The notes: a model not told the origin generated them from the sequence alone. A stretch of 64,000 nt of DNA from BM003 sp963783695 (GCA_963783695.1 CAWAOM010000007.1:62001-126000); one strand, 5' to 3'. Counted from the stretch's first letter, positions 8,486-16,819 are shown. Made by a program: numbers and translations.

Positions 8486-10144
8486 TCAGCCCTTTATTCC
8501 CTGCGGCTCACCATCGACCAGATCGATATGCGCAGCTTGCGGCGCGCGTGGCAGACCCGGCATGCGCACTATGGTGCCGAGCAACGGCACGATGAAACCT
8601 GCTCCGGCCGACAGAATGACATTACGTACCGTGACTTCGAACTGTTCCGGGCGTCCCACCCGGGCAGGGTCATCGCTAAGTGACATCGGCGTCTTGGCAA
8701 TGCATAGCGGCAGGCCGGCGTAGCCGAGCGCCTCGATGCGTTTCAGATCGAGTTCGGCTTCCTTGCTGTAGTGAACCGAACCGGCGCCATACATGTTGCT
8801 GGCGATGGTCCAGATTTTGTCCTTGATAGGTTCGGACCAGTCATAAAGGGGCTGCAAAGACGGCGGCTGCGATCCGGCCGCTGTCACGACGGCTTCGGCA
8901 AGAGCCCGGCCCCCGGCGCCACCGGATTCGAATATATCGGCCACCGCGCAGGCCACGCCGAGTTCCGCGCAGGCGCTGCGGATAACATCGATTTCTGCTT
9001 CGGTATCAGCGGCAAAGCGGTTGATCGCAACGACGGCGGGCTGGCCGAAGAGTCGGATCGATTCGAGATGCTTGCGCAGGTTGCCGAGACCGTTGGTGAC
9101 GGCTTCGACATCCGGTGCCTCCAGATCGTTTTTGGCGCGTCCGCCGTGACGCTTGAGTGCGCGCACCGTGGCCACCAGCACGACCGCAGCACATTCCAGC
9201 CCCGCCGTGACGCATTTGATATCGAAGAACTTCTCGGCCCCGAGCGCGAAACCGAAACCCGCCTCCGTGACCGTCCAGTCAGCGTGGGCCATCGCCATGC
9301 GTGTCGCGATGACGGAATTGCAGCCATGGGCGATGTTCGCGAACGGTCCGCCATGGACCAGCGCCGGCACGCCTTCGCGGGTCTGTACCAGGTTGGGCAG
9401 CATCGCGTCTTTCAGCAACACCATCAGGGAGCCGACTGCATCGAGATCCGCGGCGGAGACCGGTTCGCCATCGAGATTGTCGGCCACGATCATCCGCGAC
9501 AGCCGGTCCCTGAGGTCCTCTTCATCCGTGGCGAGACACAACGCCGCCATGATCTCGGATGCCGGCGTGATATCGAACCCGGTTTCGCGTGGCACGCCCT
9601 GTGTTGTGCCGCCGAGGCCGATTACGGTCTGGCGCAGCGCCCGATCGTTGACATCCAGGACCCGCGGCCAGTAGACGCGGCGCGGATCTATTCGCAGCGC
9701 ATTGCCAAAATGCAGATGGTTGTCGAGCAGCGCCGCCAGCAGGTTGTGCGCGGCAGTGACGGCGTGGAAATCGCCGGTGAAGTGAAGATTGATATCCGTC
9801 GCCGGCACCAGCACCGACGCACCGCCGCCTGTTGCGCCGCCCTTCATGCCGAACGTCGGGCCCAGTGATGGCTCGCGCAACGCCACGCAAACCTGCTCGC
9901 CTATCGCGGCAAGTCCCTGGGCCAGCCCGATCGATACGGTGGTCTTGCCCTCGCCGGCGCCGGTAGGCGTTATCGCCGATACCAGGATCAGCTTGCCGGG
10001 TTCGCGCCCCGAGGCGCCGCGTGCCGCGAGCCGCAGCTTGGCCTTGTCCTCGCCATACGCCACGACGTTGCCGGCGGCAACGCCGAGTTTCTCCGCAACG
10101 TCACGAATCGGCAGCGTGGCATCAGCCATTGGCGGATTCGCCAT
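8486..10144 (-). CDS. fhs: formate--tetrahydrofolate ligase
   Basis: ATP-dependent ligase forming 10-formyl-THF from formate and THF, a cytosolic entry point of one-carbon metabolism. The 552-residue protein matches the family length (about 555) and has the P-loop TPTGAGEGKTT at about 59-69, the following LREPSLGPTFGMKGGATGGG block, ITPASEIMAALCLA, and AINRFAADTEAE. The ATG at 10144 follows a GGAG 12 bases upstream. A second ATG five codons later is possible. It could also recover formate produced elsewhere; no formate dehydrogenase is in the window. Confidence 0.97.
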   Translation of the reverse strand: MANPPMADATLPIRDVAEKLGVAAGNVVAYGEDKAKLRLAARGASGREPGKLILVSAITPTGAGEGKTTVSIGLAQGLAAIGEQVCVALREPSLGPTFGMKGGATGGGASVLVPATDINLHFTGDFHAVTAAHNLLAALLDNHLHFGNALRIDPRRVYWPRVLDVNDRALRQTVIGLGGTTQGVPRETGFDITPASEIMAALCLATDEEDLRDRLSRMIVADNLDGEPVSAADLDAVGSLMVLLKDAMLPNLVQTREGVPALVHGGPFANIAHGCNSVIATRMAMAHADWTVTEAGFGFALGAEKFFDIKCVTAGLECAAVVLVATVRALKRHGGRAKNDLEAPDVEAVTNGLGNLRKHLESIRLFGQPAVVAINRFAADTEAEIDVIRSACAELGVACAVADIFESGGAGGRALAEAVVTAAGSQPPSLQPLYDWSEPIKDKIWTIASNMYGAGSVHYSKEAELDLKRIEALGYAGLPLCIAKTPMSLSDDPARVGRPEQFEVTVRNVILSAGAGFIVPLLGTIVRMPGLPRAPQAAHIDLVDGEPQGIKG

Positions 10145-10159
10145 CAGCGAAAATCTCCG

Positions 10160-10756
10160 CTAGTGCTCGCAAAGCGCCCGCATTTTCTTGTAGCCAATAT
10201 CCGTTTCCTGCTCGGTCGTCGCTTTCAACAGTTCCTGTTTGGCCTGGTGGCATTCGTCGGCTTCCTCGACATTCGCCGCGTGCAAATCGGAATAGGCCGG
10301 ATGGCTGGCGTTGATATTGCACATTACCGGCGAGACACGACGAATATTGGCGTGCTGGCCCTGTTCCAGAGAGACACAGTCGCCCACCGCGATGTCGTGA
10401 TGCTCGCTGACGATTTCGACGGTGCCGCCGTTATTGAGGTTCACGGTGTACTGGCTGGCCGTCTTGTGCCGGGATTTCTGAATCAGCGCGCCGATTAAAG
10501 CGCCGGCGGCCGCGGCGCCAATCTGGGTCTCTGTGGAGGCGGTGCTGGCTGCGGCGAGCCCGACGCCACCGCCAAGTAACGCGCCGCCGCCGCTGCTGGC
10601 CTTCATGTCAACCTGGGTGATGTCGCGGACAGTGCCGTACTCCACCGCAATCAACGTGTTTGCCCGCGAGCCCGTGGCTTGTTCGGTTGTGGCGCATGCC
10701 GCCAGCGTTAGCGCACCGCTCAGCGCCAGCACTGCTAAATATGGAGTCTTGATCAT
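10160..10756 (-). CDS. glycine-zipper lipoprotein
   Basis: A 198-residue protein with a lipoprotein signal (LALSGALTLAAC, lipidated Cys21). It has a glycine-rich hydrophobic hairpin GGGALLGGGVGLAAAST...GAAAAGALIGALIQ, as in glycine-zipper 2TM proteins (SlyB/PcP-like). A short beta-rich domain follows (YTVNLNNGGTVEIVSEHHDIAVGDCV), a common C-terminal partner in this family, then a Cys-containing tail. Likely an envelope-associated structural lipoprotein. It lies 15 bases upstream of fhs on the same strand, though a functional link is unlikely. Confidence 0.75.
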   Translation of the reverse strand: MIKTPYLAVLALSGALTLAACATTEQATGSRANTLIAVEYGTVRDITQVDMKASSGGGALLGGGVGLAAASTASTETQIGAAAAGALIGALIQKSRHKTASQYTVNLNNGGTVEIVSEHHDIAVGDCVSLEQGQHANIRRVSPVMCNINASHPAYSDLHAANVEEADECHQAKQELLKATTEQETDIGYKKMRALCEH

Positions 10757-10940
10757 CTATCGCTTCCCTCTGGTCGCAACACCGTCGCGATGGCTGCCGC
10801 TGCCGGACTGGCATCGCACGCATGTTGTTTGCCTTTGGCGCGGTGTTGAGTGTGCCCGGTCAGGAGTGTAGACGGCCGCTGGCGGCGGAACCAGTGCGGT
10901 GTTGCGGCTGCGATCGGCCCGTCAGGCGGCGGCGCTGGTC

Positions 10941-11597
10941 TCACCCGACTGCTTGACGTTGGTGGCGACGGTAATTACGCCGTGCGGCCAGCACGTGGGT
11001 ACGCATTATGGTTGCCGCCCAAGATCCGTCGCGCGCCCCGAGCGCGTCGACGATGTCCAGGTGATGTTGCGAGCTGCGCAACAGGTCCTCGGCGGAATAG
11101 TCGCGGAATGTCTGCAACACCAGCGGGGCCTCGGTCAGCGTTGCGAGCAGGATGCTGAGGCGTTCGCTGCCCGCCGCATCCTGCAGCAGCTGGTGAAACC
11201 GGCTGTTGAGGTCGGCGATACGCTCGAGAAATCCGGGGCTGCGGCTCTGCGCCTCGGCGAACTGCCGTTCGGCGAGTTCGCGCAGGCTGTGGAGTTGGTC
11301 AGCGGTCGCATTGGCCGCGGCACGCTCCGCCGCGAACGCCTCGAGCAGCGCGCGCAGTTCAAAAATGTCTTCGGCGTCGGCATGACTCCAGGCGGTGACG
11401 AAAGCGCCCTGGTGCGGCGCGAAACGGACCAGCCCTTCGGCCTGGAGACGCTGCAGCGCTTCGCGGACAGGGGTCCGGCTGACACCGGCGGTCTCGGCGA
11501 TCTCCTGCTCGGTGATACGCGACCCCGGGGGATAGCGTCCCTGGATGATGCCGCCGCGCGCGGCGGCGTAGGCTTTCTCTGCCGCTGTCACCGGCAT
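10941..11597 (-). CDS. GntR family (FCD/FadR subfamily) transcriptional regulator
   Basis: A 218-residue repressor-type protein. An N-terminal winged helix-turn-helix (about residues 6-68) shows GSRITEQEIAETAGVSRTPVREAL and the wing AEGLVRFAPHQGAFV. The C-terminal all-helical FCD ligand domain has the metal-binding pattern (FHQLL... SQHHLDIVDAL... HVLAARRNY). The ATG at 11597 is chosen because homology starts there; an upstream in-frame extension of 28 codons looks non-coding. It lies at the end of the HMG-CoA-lyase-like gene strand and is the natural candidate to bind the three TTGTATAC palindromes nearby, since this subfamily often recognises TNGTNNNACNA. Confidence 0.88.
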   Translation of the reverse strand: MPVTAAEKAYAAARGGIIQGRYPPGSRITEQEIAETAGVSRTPVREALQRLQAEGLVRFAPHQGAFVTAWSHADAEDIFELRALLEAFAAERAAANATADQLHSLRELAERQFAEAQSRSPGFLERIADLNSRFHQLLQDAAGSERLSILLATLTEAPLVLQTFRDYSAEDLLRSSQHHLDIVDALGARDGSWAATIMRTHVLAARRNYRRHQRQAVG

Positions 11598-11658
11598 CCA
11601 CCCGAAGGCATTCGCGGATGAGGAGGCCGGGCGATGCTGATGCGAGCGCGAAGCAAGG

Positions 11659-12132
11659 CTACCTGGCCTCGGTCTGTGCAATCGCTGCCCATTTCGGGAA
11701 CACCGGGGTGGTGGGTGCGCTCAGCCCTGTTTCCGCGGCGCTGGCGTGCTCATTGGTCTCGATGGTCAGCTCCAGCGGCGCGAGCGGCAGACTCTTGTTG
11801 TAGATGACCCAGCCGCCAAGACCGCCTGGAACGAACGAGCGCGCGATCTGCTGGACCTGGCGGTAGCCACGGGTGGTGACGAGCCCGACCCGTGCACCGC
11901 TGCCGGTCAGAACCGTGTTGCTTGCGACCGTGGTGCCGTGCATGACCTGAGTTATTGCCGCGGCTTCGATGCCGGCGCTTGCGGTCACCCGCTCGATGCC
12001 ATTGAGGACACCCATCGACGAATCATTCCGTGTACTCGGCACTTTCGCGGTGTGAAATTCGCCCGTGGCCTCGCCTACCAGCAACAGGTCGGTGAAAGTC
12101 CCGCCAACGTCGACGCCTGATCTGAAACTCAT
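11659..12132 (-). pseudogene. truncated hydantoinase A / N-methylhydantoinase N-terminal remnant
   Basis: The frame from the ATG at 12132 gives about 125 residues clearly like the N-terminal domain of hydantoinase A/oxoprolinase subunits: GVDVGGTFTDLLLV (phosphate-binding loop), VMHGTTVASNTVLTGSG, VGLVTTRGYRQVQQIAR, and VPGGLGGWVIYNKSLPLAPL. Homology fades after LELTIETNE and a stop follows at 11659, whereas intact proteins have about 650-700 residues. None of the ATPase core downstream is recognisable, so this is a deletion remnant and not a sequencing-level frameshift. The GntR gene follows at once, suggesting the deletion joined them. Confidence 0.8.
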
Positions 12133-12207
12133 GTGCCTGCCTGATGGTTTCGGGATTCGGCGCGGATATCCGCTCTTGTTGTGCAAAGTGCTGGTGCCCG
12201 CGCGCCG

Positions 12208-13131
12208 TCAGGCGGCGTCGCCGATCGGCGGAAACGGCCCCGCCTTGGTCAGCATGCTCGGTACCGGGCGGCCGAGCTGATCCTGCAACCAGGCCCCGGT
12301 GTCGATAATGCCCTGCAGGGTCACCCCCGTTTCGACCCGCGAGCGGTCGAGCATATAGAGCAGGTCTTCTGTCGGGATGTTGCCGGTCGCGGCCGGGGCA
12401 AACGGGCAGCCGCCGATGCCGCCGGTGCTTGCGTCGAGCGTGCTGGCGCCCGCGAGCAACGCCGCATGGGCATTGGCAATGCCGGTATTGCGGGTGTTGT
12501 GAAAATGGCAGCGCAACGGCATATCCGGCAACGTCTCGCGCAGGCGTTCGATCATGGAACTGACCTGGGCCGGGACACCGACGCCGACCGTGTCGGCGAT
12601 GGCGATTTCAACCGGTTCGGACTGTGCCAGCTCCGTAGCGATCCGTACGACCTGGTCCTCTGCGATTTCTCCCTCGAAGGGGCAGCCGAAAGCGGTGGAG
12701 ATCGTGACGTTGGCGCGAACCCCGGCCGCGCGGGCGGCGGCGGCGATCGCGTGCCATGCTGCAATCGAATCGTCCGTGCCTGCGCCCTGGTTGCGGCGGT
12801 TGAAGGTGTCGCTGGCGACGACGACAAAGCCCACTTCGTCGATGCCGCACGCAAGCGCGCGCTCGAATCCGCGCTGGTTCAGGATCAGGCCGATATAGGT
12901 GACGCCGTCGCGCCGCGGCAGGCCCGCGACGACAGCCTCGGCATCGGCCATTTGCGGTACCCGTTTGGGATTGACGAAACTGGCTACCTCGAGCCTGCGA
13001 ATGCCGGCGTCGAGAAGCCGGGTCACGAATTCGATCTTGGTCGCCGTTGCGAGAACCTCAGGCTCCATTTGCAGCCCGTCACGCGGACCGACGTCGACGA
13101 TTTCAACCGAAGCGGGTACCGCGTCCGACAT
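12208..13131 (-). CDS. hydroxymethylglutaryl-CoA lyase family protein
   Basis: A 307-residue TIM-barrel lyase of the HMGL-like/DRE-TIM family. Seen motifs are VDVGPRDGLQMEP (catalytic Arg-Asp at the first strand), EVASFVNPKRVPQMADA, GCPFEGEI, CHFHNTRNTGIAN (metal-binding His-x-His), and the active-site glycine loop GIGGCPFAPAATGNIPTEDLLYML with its Cys. Family members split 3-hydroxy-3-methylglutaryl-CoA or related branched hydroxyacyl-CoA (for example citramalyl-CoA). No leucine-degradation genes are beside it. The LeuCD-like dehydratase and GntR regulator are, so a different branched hydroxy-acid substrate is possible. Confidence 0.87.
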   Translation of the reverse strand: MSDAVPASVEIVDVGPRDGLQMEPEVLATATKIEFVTRLLDAGIRRLEVASFVNPKRVPQMADAEAVVAGLPRRDGVTYIGLILNQRGFERALACGIDEVGFVVVASDTFNRRNQGAGTDDSIAAWHAIAAAARAAGVRANVTISTAFGCPFEGEIAEDQVVRIATELAQSEPVEIAIADTVGVGVPAQVSSMIERLRETLPDMPLRCHFHNTRNTGIANAHAALLAGASTLDASTGGIGGCPFAPAATGNIPTEDLLYMLDRSRVETGVTLQGIIDTGAWLQDQLGRPVPSMLTKAGPFPPIGDAA

Positions 13132-13156
13132 TACGCACCTCCCAGAAGATCGCTAA

Positions 13157-13166
13157 TTGTATACAA
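13157..13166. promoter_or_regulatory. palindromic GntR-type operator 1 (TTGTATACAA)
   Basis: A perfect 10-base palindrome, 25 bases upstream of the start of the HMG-CoA-lyase-like gene on the minus strand. It fits the TNGTNNNACNA pattern bound by FCD-type GntR regulators. The same TTGTATAC core recurs at 13221 and 15583, all three in non-coding DNA of the same gene cluster, and a GntR/FCD gene is close by. Confidence 0.7.
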
Positions 13167-13220
13167 GAGTGCGATAGCTGCAACGGATTTCTGGTTTGCT
13201 TGACCCCATGCTATTCAGGA

Positions 13221-13230
13221 TTGTATACAT
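13221..13230. promoter_or_regulatory. palindromic GntR-type operator 2 (TTGTATACAT)
   Basis: Second copy of the TTGTATAC core in the divergent intergenic region between the lyase-like gene and the leuC-like gene, 54 bases from copy 1. Its place in the divergent region fits joint control of both transcription units. One outer base departs from the perfect palindrome. Confidence 0.65.
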
Positions 13231-13279
13231 TCGGCGACTGTAGATCGTTTCATCCAGCTTCGTCGCGTCGCTGCAGCCG

Positions 13280-13504
13280 GTGATTGCCCGCATCAAGAAA
13301 TCCGTAACGATCAACCTGCGGGTCGAAGAGGGTCAGCGGCTGGTGCGCGACCTGGTGCACGAGGCAAATCTGCTCGATCTTGGCGCCAGGTACGCGGACG
13401 TCGTGGCACTTGCGGAGGTAGTGGATTATCTTCGCGAGCTGGAGAACGGCCGCCGCGTCCAGGGCTGTCTGTCTCGCAGGCAAACTTTTTTTGAGCAGGA
13501 GCCG
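13280..13504 (+). other. unexplained open frame joined in phase to the leuC-like gene
   Basis: The 338 bases between operator 1 and the leuC-like ATG have no established gene. From a GTG at 13280 a stop-free frame of 75 codons runs straight into the leuC-like frame. Its translation (for instance RLVRDLVHEANLLDLGARY) looks moderately protein-like, with charged and leucine-rich helices, but I recognise no family. A good ribosome-binding site (AGGAG, 13496-13500) for the ATG at 13505 argues that the enzyme starts there. This could be a leader, a lost gene's remnant, or an unusual N-terminal extension. Confidence 0.4.
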
Positions 13505-14911
13505 ATGGTTAACCAGGCAAAATCGATGTTCGACAAAATCTGGGCGCAGCATATTGTCAGCCCGGAGACCGCCGATACGCCGGCGGTGCTTTATATCGAC
13601 CTGCACCTTACCCATGAGGTCACGACACCGCAGGCTTTCGCGGTATTGCGTGACCGTGGCCTGGGTGTGCGCCGCCCCGACCTGACACTGGGGACGGTCG
13701 ATCACTCGTCACCAACGACCACGGCGGGTCTGCGCGGAATCGCAACGGCGGATACGCCGCAGGCGCGCCAGATTCTCGAATTCGAGCGAAACTGCCGTGA
13801 TTTCGGCATCGAGTGCCTCGGGCTCGACAGCGAGCACCGCGGCATCGTTCACGTGGTGGGCCCGGAACAGGGTGCGACCCAGCCGGGCAAGACGATCGTG
13901 TGTGGCGACAGCCATACCAGCACCCACGGCGCCTTCGGTGCCCTCGCGTTCGGGATTGGCACCACCGAGGTCGGGCATGTGCTGGCCACGCAGTGTTTGC
14001 TCCAGCGCAAGCCGCGCAGCATGGCGGTAAATGTCGCTGGCGTCCTGCCGGCGGGCGTCAGCGCCAAAGACCTGGTTCTCGCGCTGATCGGCAAGATCGG
14101 TGTGGGCGGCGGCAGTGGTCACGTCATCGAATACCGCGGCAGTGCAATCCGGGCGCTGTCGATGGATGAGCGTATGACGGTATGCAATATGTCGATCGAA
14201 GCGGGCGCGCGCGCCGGCATGATTGCTCCCGACGAGACCACCTTCGAATATCTTCGTGGCCGTCGGCGCGCACCGAGGGGCGCACAATGGGACGCGGCGG
14301 TTGCCCGGTGGCGCGATCTGGCGAGCGATGAAGGTGCCGCTTTCGACAAGGAAGTGGAGCTCGACGCGAGCGCGCTCGCGCCAATGGTGACCTACGGCAC
14401 AAACCCCGGCATGGTGATACCGGTGGATGGGCGAATCCCCGCGACCGGCGACGATCCGGCGCTGCAGAAAGCGCTCGAGTACATGGGACTCGAGCCCGGT
14501 GCAGCTATTGCGGGCAGTCCGATAGATATCGTCTTTATCGGCAGTTGTACGAATTCGCGCATCGAGGACTTGCGCGCTGCCGCTGCAATTCTTCGCCAAC
14601 GCAAGGTGGCCGCCGGCGTGCGCTTGCTGGTCGTGCCCGGTTCGCAGGCAATAAAACGCGACGCCGAGGCCGAGGGTATCGACGAGGTCGTGCGCGCGGC
14701 CGGCGGCGAATGGCGTGAATCGGGTTGTTCGATGTGTATCGCGATGAATGGCGACTCGGTCGGTTCCGGAAAATACTCGGTCAGCACCAGTAACCGGAAC
14801 TTCGAGGGCCGCCAGGGTGCGGGCGCCCGCACCCTGCTGGCCGGCCCGGCCACCGCGGCGGCAGCGGCCGTGACCGGACGGGTCACCGACCCGCGCGAAC
14901 TGATGGCCTAG
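13505..14911 (+). CDS. LeuC-like (aconitase superfamily) dehydratase large subunit
   Basis: A 468-residue [4Fe-4S] dehydratase large subunit. The cluster cysteines are in place: GSCTNSR (Cys348) and GCSMC (Cys408, Cys411), which is LeuC spacing. CGDSHTSTHGAFGALAFGIGTTE is well conserved. The usual LeuC motif near residue 70-90, normally D-H-N, reads TVDHSSPTTT, an unusual substitution. It works with the adjacent small subunit gene 9 bases downstream. No leuA or leuB is nearby; instead there is a lyase, a GntR regulator and a broken transporter. So isopropylmalate isomerase is only one option, and a catabolic hydratase for a related branched hydroxy-acid is another. Confidence 0.85.
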   Translation: MVNQAKSMFDKIWAQHIVSPETADTPAVLYIDLHLTHEVTTPQAFAVLRDRGLGVRRPDLTLGTVDHSSPTTTAGLRGIATADTPQARQILEFERNCRDFGIECLGLDSEHRGIVHVVGPEQGATQPGKTIVCGDSHTSTHGAFGALAFGIGTTEVGHVLATQCLLQRKPRSMAVNVAGVLPAGVSAKDLVLALIGKIGVGGGSGHVIEYRGSAIRALSMDERMTVCNMSIEAGARAGMIAPDETTFEYLRGRRRAPRGAQWDAAVARWRDLASDEGAAFDKEVELDASALAPMVTYGTNPGMVIPVDGRIPATGDDPALQKALEYMGLEPGAAIAGSPIDIVFIGSCTNSRIEDLRAAAAILRQRKVAAGVRLLVVPGSQAIKRDAEAEGIDEVVRAAGGEWRESGCSMCIAMNGDSVGSGKYSVSTSNRNFEGRQGAGARTLLAGPATAAAAAVTGRVTDPRELMA

Positions 14912-14920
14912 GGAGGCGCT

Positions 14921-15523
14921 ATGGATCCGATAAGACGCATTCACTCGCGGACGCTGGTTTTGCCGGCATCCGACATCGACACCGACCAGATTATTCCGGC
15001 CCGGTTCCTGACAACGACAGAGCGCGCCGGTCTCGGCAGGCACGCGTTCGAGGACTGGCGCTACGACGCCGGTGGCACACCGACCTCGCATGTACTCAAT
15101 CAGCTCGACCCCGCTGATCATCAGATCCTGGTCGCGGGGCATAATTTTGGTTGTGGCAGCTCGCGCGAGCACGCGCCATGGGCCTTGCTGGATTACGGTT
15201 TTCGCGCAGTCATCAGCACCGCCATAGCGGATATCTTCACTGGCAATTCATTGAAAAACGGGCTGCTTCCGGTTGTCGTGGACGCGCCGACCCATCGCTG
15301 GCTGGTGGACAATCCCGGGGCCGAAATCGAGATCGACCTCGGGGACGGCGCGCTCAGACTGCCGGGTGATCGCGAAGTGGCTTTCCGCATCGAACCGTTT
15401 GCGCGTTATTGCCTGCTGCAGGGGATCGACCAGCTCGGATTTTTGCTTGCGAAAAACGATGAAATCGCGGCCTACGAGCGGCAGGGAGGATCCAGCGTGT
15501 CCGTCGCGACGAGTCCAAATTGA
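14921..15523 (+). CDS. LeuD-like dehydratase small subunit
   Basis: A 200-residue small (swivel-domain) subunit of the isopropylmalate dehydratase family. N-terminal ASDIDTDQIIPARFL, the active-site-forming HNFGCGSSREHAPWALLDYGF at about residues 72-92, and ADIFTGNSLKNGLLPV are all present. LeuD orthologues usually have FADIFYNNCFKNGLLP, so the T-G-N-S version here is divergent. It starts 9 bases after the large subunit with GGGAGGC as ribosome-binding site. Substrate assignment follows the large subunit and is open. Confidence 0.85.
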   Translation: MDPIRRIHSRTLVLPASDIDTDQIIPARFLTTTERAGLGRHAFEDWRYDAGGTPTSHVLNQLDPADHQILVAGHNFGCGSSREHAPWALLDYGFRAVISTAIADIFTGNSLKNGLLPVVVDAPTHRWLVDNPGAEIEIDLGDGALRLPGDREVAFRIEPFARYCLLQGIDQLGFLLAKNDEIAAYERQGGSSVSVATSPN

Positions 15524-15582
15524 ATACAGCGGGGAGCTGATAAAGCGGCAAATCGCCATTTACGATCGACTTTTCCATGATT

Positions 15583-15592
15583 TTGTATACGA
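15583..15592. promoter_or_regulatory. GntR-type operator 3 (TTGTATACGA)
   Basis: Third copy of TTGTATAC, 60 bases after the leuD-like stop and 154 bases before the start of the broken TonB-dependent receptor. Its location suggests that the receptor was once a member of the same regulon. Outer bases deviate from the perfect palindrome on one side. Confidence 0.55.
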
Positions 15593-15745
15593 CCGAGTCG
15601 ATTCGTTGTGACTATGCCAAATTATTGCGTTCTTGTAGTTTTGGCGATCCGCCCGCAGTCCGCAGGGTGCGCCGACATTGTCGGGGAAACCCGGGGCCGC
15701 CGTCAGGCCCGTGACCAACCGAGAAACCATCGAGGGCGAGAACGC

Positions 15746-16330
15746 GTGTGCCGAAGCCGGACCAGGCCGCTGACGTTGGTCATTGGCGCCGCAGTCGCCG
15801 CGACCTCCGGAGCGCCGGGCATGGCATTTGCCCAGGGCGCGGTCGAAGCAATCGTCGTCACGGCGCGTCGGCGCGAGGAAGCGTTGCAGGACGTGCCGGC
15901 AAGTATCATGGTACTCACGGCGCGGGATCTCGAGCGTGCCGGGGTCGAGCGGGCAGCCGATTCCGTCAAGCTGACCCCCGTGTATGCATGGTCAACGCAG
16001 CCGAAGTCGGCGAAACCCAGGTCAACATCCGCGGTATCGACGGCGTCCGCGATGCGGTGACCAGTTTCGCGTTTAACGTGGACGGTATTCTGCGGACCAA
16101 TACCGGGGCTTTTAACCGCGAATATACAAATCTGCAGCAGATCGAAATCCTGAAAGGCCCGCAATCAGCCTTGTACGGGCGCAATGCCGCAGCCGGCGCG
16201 ATTATCGTGACCACTTAGAAGCCCGGTGACGAGTTTGAGGCGCGACTGAAGGGCTCGGTCGCCGAGGACTCCACTTGCTACGGCAATGCCTCCCCGGCGG
16301 GGCCGCTCGGCAACACCTCCGGCGATCGTA
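15746..16330 (+). pseudogene. TonB-dependent receptor, broken (plug domain remnant)
   Basis: A GTG at 15746 opens a signal-peptide-like segment, then the TonB-box region and plug start: AIVVTARRREEALQDVPASI and LTARDLERAGVERAADSVKLTP. At about 15985-15995 the homology jumps to another frame and continues as MVNAAEVGETQVNIRGIDGVRD, LQQIEILKGPQSALYGRNAAAGAIIVTT. An in-frame TAG at 16216 lies where receptors usually have a Lys. Weak homology (KPGDEFEARLKGSVAED...GNAS) goes on past it to about 16330. The roughly 600-residue beta-barrel is missing. Frameshift, nonsense codon and deletion together show an old pseudogene. Confidence 0.85.
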
Positions 16331-16819
16331 CCCAATCACGGTATCGACATCGGCGCCCAGAGTTGCGGCGGCCATGGGCTCCGACGTGGTTCGCTGCACC
16401 GCTCGATTTTACTTCGAGGCAATCGGAAGCGCTCGTTGTTTCGCCGGTTGCGATGCAGGAAGTCACTTGCGGCAGAGTTACGGTGCAGTGACGGCCGGGC
16501 GACCTTGATCTGCCGCGTCGCGCAGCAAAAGCAGCCCGGTATGAGCCCGGATGCGGTGGCTGCTGCGTCGCAGCACCCACCACGACTCATAGTCATCTGC
16601 GCCGATAAGCGTACGTATCAACCACGATGTCCACTCCAGGAGCGACGCTGCATTATTCGACGAACCATAAAGAAGTGCACGCACAGACCCTGTGACGGCA
16701 GGGTGGGCTGATTCGGAATCCAAAGATAAAGGTATCGCCGCGGCATTAGCGGCAAAAGGGTTACACCGGTTTCCAGGTCAGCGAACAACAAGCAAGGGTC
16801 CAATAAAGAGGACAACGCC
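16331..16819 (+). other. non-coding or degraded stretch upstream of the hydrogenase
   Basis: About 490 bases with no gene I can support. The left part probably contains unrecognisable leftovers of the receptor pseudogene; the right part must contain the promoter of the hya operon. I see an AGAGGA ribosome-binding site just before the hyaA ATG, but no convincing sigma-54 (GG-N10-GC) or -35/-10 promoter. The short frames on both strands have no recognisable domains. Confidence 0.5.

Noticed and set aside
13250..13705. Minus-strand frame of 151 codons across the leuC-like start
   Set aside because: No recognisable domain, and it overlaps the conserved LeuC N-terminus, so it is a complementary-strand shadow.
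16600..16819. Sigma-54 promoter for hya
   Set aside because: No TGGCAC-N5-TTGC-like element with correct GG-N10-GC spacing was found by eye.
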